Part shown: positions 60,175 to 64,000 of the stretch, piece by piece
Numbering within the stretch: position 1 is the stretch's first letter
Layout: every line of letters begins with the position of its first letter
NCBI RefSeq assembly: GCF_001297125.1
Contig: NZ_LHPC01000007.1
Coordinates: 186,001 to 250,000 of the forward strand
Origin: Pseudomonas sp. RIT-PI-q
Lineage (GTDB): Bacteria > Pseudomonadota > Gammaproteobacteria > Pseudomonadales > Pseudomonadaceae
Direction of reading: 5' to 3'
Length of the DNA stretch: 64,000 bases
The notes under the pieces: generated by a model
Databases searched by the model: none
What the model was told of the DNA's origin: nothing
Seen by the model: only the letters and a program-made list of their open reading frames with translations
Translations under genes and position numbers: made by a program

Positions 60175-62058
60175 ATGAAACTCTCCCCCCTCGCCCTGGC
60201 GCTGACGCTTCTGCCGTCCGGCCAACTCCTGGCCGACACCTTCGAACGCGATCAAGCCCTGAAGCTTCCCGACGTGCTGATCAGCGCCAACCGCCAGGTC
60301 GAAGCGCGCAACGACAGCAGCGCCGCCAACACCGTGTTCACCCGCGAAGACATCGACCGCCTGCAACCGAACAGCGTCACTAATCTGTTGCGCCGTGTGC
60401 CGGGCGTGCAAGTCGGGCAAAGCGGTGGGCGCGGCAGCCTGCCGGGGATTTACATTCGTGGCACCCAGTCGGCGCAGAGTCTGGTGCTGGTGGACGGTCA
60501 ACGGATCGGCAACTCCACCTCGGGTGACAGCAACCTGCAACACATCAACATCGAACAGGTCGAGCGCGTGGAAGTGCTGCGCGGCTCCCGCTCGGTGATG
60601 TATGGCAGCGATGCGATTGGTGGGGTGATCCAGATTTTCACCCGGCGCGGCGATGAACCGGGTCTGCAACCGCGTATGCATGTCGGTTTTGGCAGCAACC
60701 AGACCTGGGAGCGCAGTCTCGGGCTGTCCGGTGGTGATGAACAAACCCGCTTCAATCTCGGCGCCAGTCTCGATGAAACGGCCGGGATCAACCGCACCCA
60801 CACGTCATACCCCAGCGACGGCGATCACGACGAATACCGCAATAAATCGTTGAGCCTGAGCCTGAGTCACGCCCTCAGCGACGACATCGAAATCGGCGCC
60901 AACCTGCTGGATAACCGCGGTAAAAGCGCATTCGACAACCCGTTCGGCCGCTTCGACATGGACACTTTCGAGTCGCTCCAGCAGCAGCCCTACAGCGAAT
61001 TCGATGTGAGCAGTGTCAGCAGTTACCTCGATGCGCGGGTTAATGACGTCTGGAAAACCCGGGTCGAATTCGGCCATAGCGAGAACCGCGAAAAGACCCT
61101 CGACAAGCTCAGCGATGAACGCAGCGTGTTCAACACTTATCGCGACTCGGTGAACTGGCAGAACGACCTGACCCTCGACGAGCGTAACAGCCTGATCCTC
61201 GGCGGCGACTGGTACGAAGACCGGATCAACAGCAGTACACCGTTCGACGAGGACAGCCGCTGGAACCGTGCGGCGTTTATTCAGCATCGCTACCAGGCGG
61301 ACAGTTTCTCCACGGAGCTGGGCCTGCGCCGCGACCAGAACCAGCAATTTGGCGGCCAGAACAGTTGGAGCGGCACCTTTACCCTGCCATTGAACCCGGA
61401 CAACGACGTGCTGCTGACCTACAGCGAAGGCTTTCGCGCGCCGACCTTCAACGACCTGTATTACCCGGATTTCAGTAACCCGGACCTCAAGCCTGAAACC
61501 TCGAAAAGTTACGAGTTGCAATGGCGCAGCCAGTTGACCGACAGCAGTCGGCTGGAAGCCTCGCTGTACCGCACGGACCTGGAAGACGCGATTATTTTCG
61601 GCAGCAACTCGCGGCCGCAGAACGTCGCTTCGGCGCGAATCAACGGCTTTGAAGCGGCGTTGAAACAGGAACTGTTCGGCTGGCAGAGCAACCTTGGCGT
61701 AGCGATCATCGACCCGCGGGATCGCGACAGCGGCCACACCCTGGCACGTCGGGCACGGCGGACCCGGAGCCTGGACCTGGATCGGCAGTTCGATCGCCTG
61801 AGCCTCGGTGCCAGTTGGCAAACGGTGAGCAGCAGCTATGACGACAAGAACAATCAGCAGCCGCTGGGTGGGTACGCGTTACTGGGGTTGCGCAGTAGCT
61901 GGGAATTGAATCGTGAGATCAAGCTTGAGCTGAAGGTCGATAACCTGCTGGATAAGGGTTATAGCCGGGCGTTGTACAGCCATGACGGCAGTCAGTATGG
62001 GTATCGCGAGGAAGGTCGGGCGTGGATGTTTGGGGTGACCTGGACACCTGAAATCTGA
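60175..62058 (+). CDS. btuB: TonB-dependent outer-membrane receptor, BtuB-like (cobalamin)
   Basis: 627 aa from ATG 60175. Signal peptide ending LLA (~20), TonB-box-like LKLPDVLISANR, a plug domain (NTVFTREDIDRLQPNSVTNLLRRVPGVQV, IYIRGTQSAQSLVLVDGQRIGNSTSGDSNLQHINIEQVERVEVLRGSRSVMYGSDAIGGVI) close to BtuB, and a 22-strand barrel ending in an aromatic-rich strand (AWMFGVTWTPEI). Cobalamin specificity is inferred from the plug and from the convergent btuF. A cobalamin riboswitch, common upstream of btuB, is not present: the upstream gap is almost only a REPIN. Confidence 0.85.
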   Translation: MKLSPLALALTLLPSGQLLADTFERDQALKLPDVLISANRQVEARNDSSAANTVFTREDIDRLQPNSVTNLLRRVPGVQVGQSGGRGSLPGIYIRGTQSAQSLVLVDGQRIGNSTSGDSNLQHINIEQVERVEVLRGSRSVMYGSDAIGGVIQIFTRRGDEPGLQPRMHVGFGSNQTWERSLGLSGGDEQTRFNLGASLDETAGINRTHTSYPSDGDHDEYRNKSLSLSLSHALSDDIEIGANLLDNRGKSAFDNPFGRFDMDTFESLQQQPYSEFDVSSVSSYLDARVNDVWKTRVEFGHSENREKTLDKLSDERSVFNTYRDSVNWQNDLTLDERNSLILGGDWYEDRINSSTPFDEDSRWNRAAFIQHRYQADSFSTELGLRRDQNQQFGGQNSWSGTFTLPLNPDNDVLLTYSEGFRAPTFNDLYYPDFSNPDLKPETSKSYELQWRSQLTDSSRLEASLYRTDLEDAIIFGSNSRPQNVASARINGFEAALKQELFGWQSNLGVAIIDPRDRDSGHTLARRARRTRSLDLDRQFDRLSLGASWQTVSSSYDDKNNQQPLGGYALLGLRSSWELNREIKLELKVDNLLDKGYSRALYSHDGSQYGYREEGRAWMFGVTWTPEI

Positions 62059-62087
62059 TCCGGGATTTGAATCGTCAGCACCGGCCT

Positions 62088-62154
62088 CATCGCGGGCAAG
62101 CCCGCTCCCACAGGGGTCACACTGAACCTGTGGGAGCGGGCTTGCCCGCGATGC
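62088..62154. repeat. REPIN, 'gtgggagcgggcttgcccgcgatg' class, short spacer
   Basis: CATCGCGGGCAAGCCCGCTC and inverted partner ending CCCGCGATG with ~18 bp between; it separates the convergent btuB and btuF genes. Confidence 0.88.
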
Positions 62155-62167
62155 AGGCGACACGGTC

Positions 62168-62968
62168 TCAACGGTCGGGCGCAATCACTCGGCACAACTT
62201 GGCCGTCGCCTCGATCATCTGCCCGCTCGGCCGCTCCAGCCCCTTATCCGTGACCAATAGCAGCTGCCCCTGCGTCACCGCCGTCACTTGCGGCCAGGCC
62301 TTCCACGCGTCGAGCTGCGCCTGATCGCTGGCCAGGATCACCTCGGGATTACGCTGCAACACCGCCTCCACACTGACTTGCGGGGCTGGCAACGTCAGGT
62401 CGGCAAACACATTGCGCGCCCCGCACACTTCAAGCGCATCGCTGATGATCTGCCCGCCGCCGACGGTGTACAGCGGCCGATCCCAGACCTGATAAAACAC
62501 CCGCAGCGGCTCATCCCGCCGATAGCGCTGGCGCAATGACTCCAGTCGCTGACGCAATTGTGCGGCCAATGGAACGCCGCGCTCAGGCCTGCCGAGTTGC
62601 GTGGCAATTGCCTCGATCTGGGCGGTGAGTTGTTCAAGGTTGTGAGGTTCGGCAACGTAGGTGGGAATGTTCAAGCGCTTGAGTTGCTCACGCTGCGCCG
62701 GGCCAACGCTGCCGGGCCAGAGCAGCAGTAAATCGGGTTTCAGGCTGAGTAATTGTTCCATGTCCAACTGGCCATAGCGGCCAACGGAAGGCAGGTCTTT
62801 GAGTTCGCCCGGACGCTCGCCGGCGTCCAGCACACCCACCAGCAGGTCGGCTGAACCCAGCTCAACGACGATTTCAGACAGAGACGGCGCAAGGCTGACC
62901 ACACGCTCAACCGCCCATGCAGAGCCGCTGACGGCCAGCAACAAAACCGCCAGCCAGGCCCGAAGCAT
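62168..62968 (-). CDS. btuF: Cobalamin ABC transporter substrate-binding protein BtuF-like
   Basis: 266 aa. Signal peptide ending SAWA (~19), then the periplasmic-binding fold of class III: RVVSLAPSLSEIVVELGSADLLVGV, LSLKPDLLLLWPGS, VFYQVWDRPLYTVGGGQIISDALEVCGARNVFADL. It should deliver B12 from the periplasm to an inner-membrane ABC pump; no btuCD genes lie in the window. Its ATG shares a base with the stop of the upstream membrane-protein gene (TGATG). Confidence 0.87.
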   Translation of the reverse strand: MLRAWLAVLLLAVSGSAWAVERVVSLAPSLSEIVVELGSADLLVGVLDAGERPGELKDLPSVGRYGQLDMEQLLSLKPDLLLLWPGSVGPAQREQLKRLNIPTYVAEPHNLEQLTAQIEAIATQLGRPERGVPLAAQLRQRLESLRQRYRRDEPLRVFYQVWDRPLYTVGGGQIISDALEVCGARNVFADLTLPAPQVSVEAVLQRNPEVILASDQAQLDAWKAWPQVTAVTQGQLLLVTDKGLERPSGQMIEATAKLCRVIAPDR

Positions 62969-63387
62969 CAGGCGAGTTGACGCGGGATACGGTAGAGGTA
63001 GAACAGCACCAGGGTCGACAACCCCAGCAGCACCAGCGGCACCGCTTCAAGGCCGACGAATACCGCCAGCGCGCCGATCCAGGCCGGCAGCGCAGCAGCG
63101 AGGAACGCCGTGCGGCGCTTGGCAGCCAGATCGATCCAGGCAGTGGGTTCTTCAGGAGTATCGAGGGCTTTTTGAGTCGCGATCAGCGCGTGCTTGTAGC
63201 CGCCAAAAAACTTCAGGCTGACAAACATCGAAGCCACACCGGCGATGAACAACGGCATCGCCAGCACCGGCAGAATCGCCTCACCCTGACCAAATACGCC
63301 GTTGATCACGAACAGCGGTAACAAGGCCAGCGCCAGGTATTGCCACCAGTTGACGGACAGTCGCCGCCGCACCTGACCGCGGGTCAC
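62968..63387 (-). CDS. Conserved small membrane protein between ribA and btuF
   Basis: 139 aa from a GTG at 63387 that overlaps the ribA stop (GTGA). Four hydrophobic segments ([72 protein letters not shown]) with a soluble loop [17 protein letters not shown] between the second and third. No family recognised with confidence; PAO1 has a hypothetical gene in the same place (from memory). Overlaps on both sides point to one ribA-to-btuF transcript. Confidence 0.75.
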   Translation of the reverse strand: MTRGQVRRRLSVNWWQYLALALLPLFVINGVFGQGEAILPVLAMPLFIAGVASMFVSLKFFGGYKHALIATQKALDTPEEPTAWIDLAAKRRTAFLAAALPAWIGALAVFVGLEAVPLVLLGLSTLVLFYLYRIPRQLA

Positions 63388-64000
63388 GCCCGGTCTGCCT
63401 CGCCCTGATGCTCGTTGCCCATCATGTGGTCGAGCTTGCTGGCCTTGGTGGCCAGGTAGAGTTTGTTGTGCGGGTTGTGGCCCGTGTGCAGCGGCACGCG
63501 CTCGGCGACCACGATGCCCATGTCGGTCAAGGCTTTGACCTTGCGTGGGTTGTTGGTCATCAGGCGCAGGGATTTCACGCCCAGATGCTCGAGCATCGGC
63601 AGGCACATGGCGTAGTCACGCTGGTCAGCGGCGAAGCCCAGACGCTCGTTGGCTTCAACGGTGTCGGCGCCGCCATCCTGCAATTCATAGGCGCGGATCT
63701 TGTTCAGCAGGCCAATGCCACGGCCTTCCTGACGCAAGTAGAGCAATACGCCACGCCCTTCACGGGCGATGGCCTGCAAGGCGGCCTCGAGTTGCGAGCC
63801 GCAGTCGCAACGCTGGCTGAACAAGGCATCGCCCGTCAGGCATTCGGAGTGCAACCGGCCGAGTACCGGGGCACCATCGGCGAATTCACCCAGGCTCAGC
63901 ACGACGTGCTCGCGCCCGTTTTCTTCATCGAGAAAGCCGTGCATGGTGAATTGCGCAAAAGGCGTTGGCAGCTTGGAAGCGGCGACAAAAACGACAGGCA
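63384..64000 (-). CDS. ribA: GTP cyclohydrolase II (start codon just outside the window)
   Basis: Opens the imidazole ring of GTP for riboflavin synthesis. 204 complete codons are visible plus two bases of the start codon; the protein would begin (M)[17 protein letters not shown]. Zinc site [17 protein letters not shown]/catalytic region [28 protein letters not shown], and [13 protein letters not shown] are all present. An internal ATG at 63944 is not the start, because conserved sequence extends upstream of it. Ends in the GTGA overlap with the membrane-protein gene. Confidence 0.95.
   Translation of the reverse strand, partial: PVVFVAASKLPTPFAQFTMHGFLDEENGREHVVLSLGEFADGAPVLGRLHSECLTGDALFSQRCDCGSQLEAALQAIAREGRGVLLYLRQEGRGIGLLNKIRAYELQDGGADTVEANERLGFAADQRDYAMCLPMLEHLGVKSLRLMTNNPRKVKALTDMGIVVAERVPLHTGHNPHNKLYLATKASKLDHMMGNEHQGEADRA

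Noticed and set aside
23286..62154. Repeated 20-40-bp palindromes as a CRISPR array
   Set aside because: They are dispersed REP/REPIN pairs, not regularly spaced direct repeats, and no cas genes are present.

Overview
The window is chromosomal DNA of a Pseudomonas, most likely of the P. fluorescens group. Gene content and order match, from memory, the P. aeruginosa PAO1 stretch corC-lnt-leuS-lptE-holA ... lipA-lipB-dacC-rlpA-mltB-rodA-pbpA-rlmH-rsfS-nadD-proA ... mpl-ubiX ... ethanolamine genes ... ppa ... xseB-ispA-dxs ... ribA. GC is high, which gives long antisense shadow frames on most genes. Nearly every third intergenic gap holds a REP/REPIN palindrome typical of fluorescent pseudomonads. 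I saw no rRNA, tRNA, CRISPR array, transposase or complete prophage.

Layout. 1-8 kb: end of corC, lnt, a DUF218 protein, leuS, lptE, holA. 8-10.8 kb: the small ribosome-rescue gene arfA, an MltB-type lytic transglycosylase and an LD-carboxypeptidase. 10.9-22.4 kb: a long minus-strand block read from proA down to lipA. It carries nadD, rsfS, rlmH, the rod-shape elongation genes (PBP2, RodA, MltB, RlpA), the D,D-carboxypeptidase DacC, and lipoate synthesis (DUF493, lipB, lipA). 22.5-32.1 kb: mpg, a DedA-PAP2 fusion, a Lon-N-domain protein, cidA/cidB, a MaoC hydratase, a MORN-repeat/C13-peptidase lipoprotein, a Rossmann protein, and the mpl-ubiX-YceK operon. 32.2-39.9 kb: an ethanolamine module with a divergent sigma-54 activator (EatR-like), a clear sigma-54 promoter, exaC, eutH, eutB and eutC. 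40-43 kb: GNAT, DedA, mtfA, ppa. 43.2-45.1 kb: accessory patch with an S24-type repressor, a possible small RNA, and a RelB antitoxin next to a frameshifted RelE toxin. 45.1-55.3 kb: a six-gene minus-strand operon around a thioester-less bacterial alpha-2-macroglobulin (mag/yfa type). 55.4-56.7 kb: a Fic-HTH gene behind a striking tandem operator. 56.9-64 kb: xseB-ispA-dxs, a BtuB-like receptor, and convergent ribA - membrane protein - btuF.

How the parts connect. Ethanolamine ammonia-lyase (EutBC) needs adenosylcobalamin, and the window also carries a cobalamin-type outer-membrane receptor and a BtuF-type binding protein. ExaC would oxidise the acetaldehyde that EutBC releases. The proA-lipA block couples cell elongation and peptidoglycan turnover with NAD and lipoate synthesis and ribosome maturation.

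The strongest leads for something undescribed are four. (1) The alpha-2-macroglobulin operon: its DUF2300 protein shows a PBP/beta-lactamase-like SxxK region, a SpoIID-like segment and a C-terminal HExxH motif in one chain, and its DUF1175 protein looks like an NlpC/P60 hydrolase. (2) A family of palindromic elements with a conserved tip and different self-complementary stems; one copy supplies the ribosome-binding site and first codons of lnt inside a perfect 32-bp inverted repeat. (3) The tandem 4-half-site operator in front of fic. (4) The MORN-C13 protease lipoprotein.
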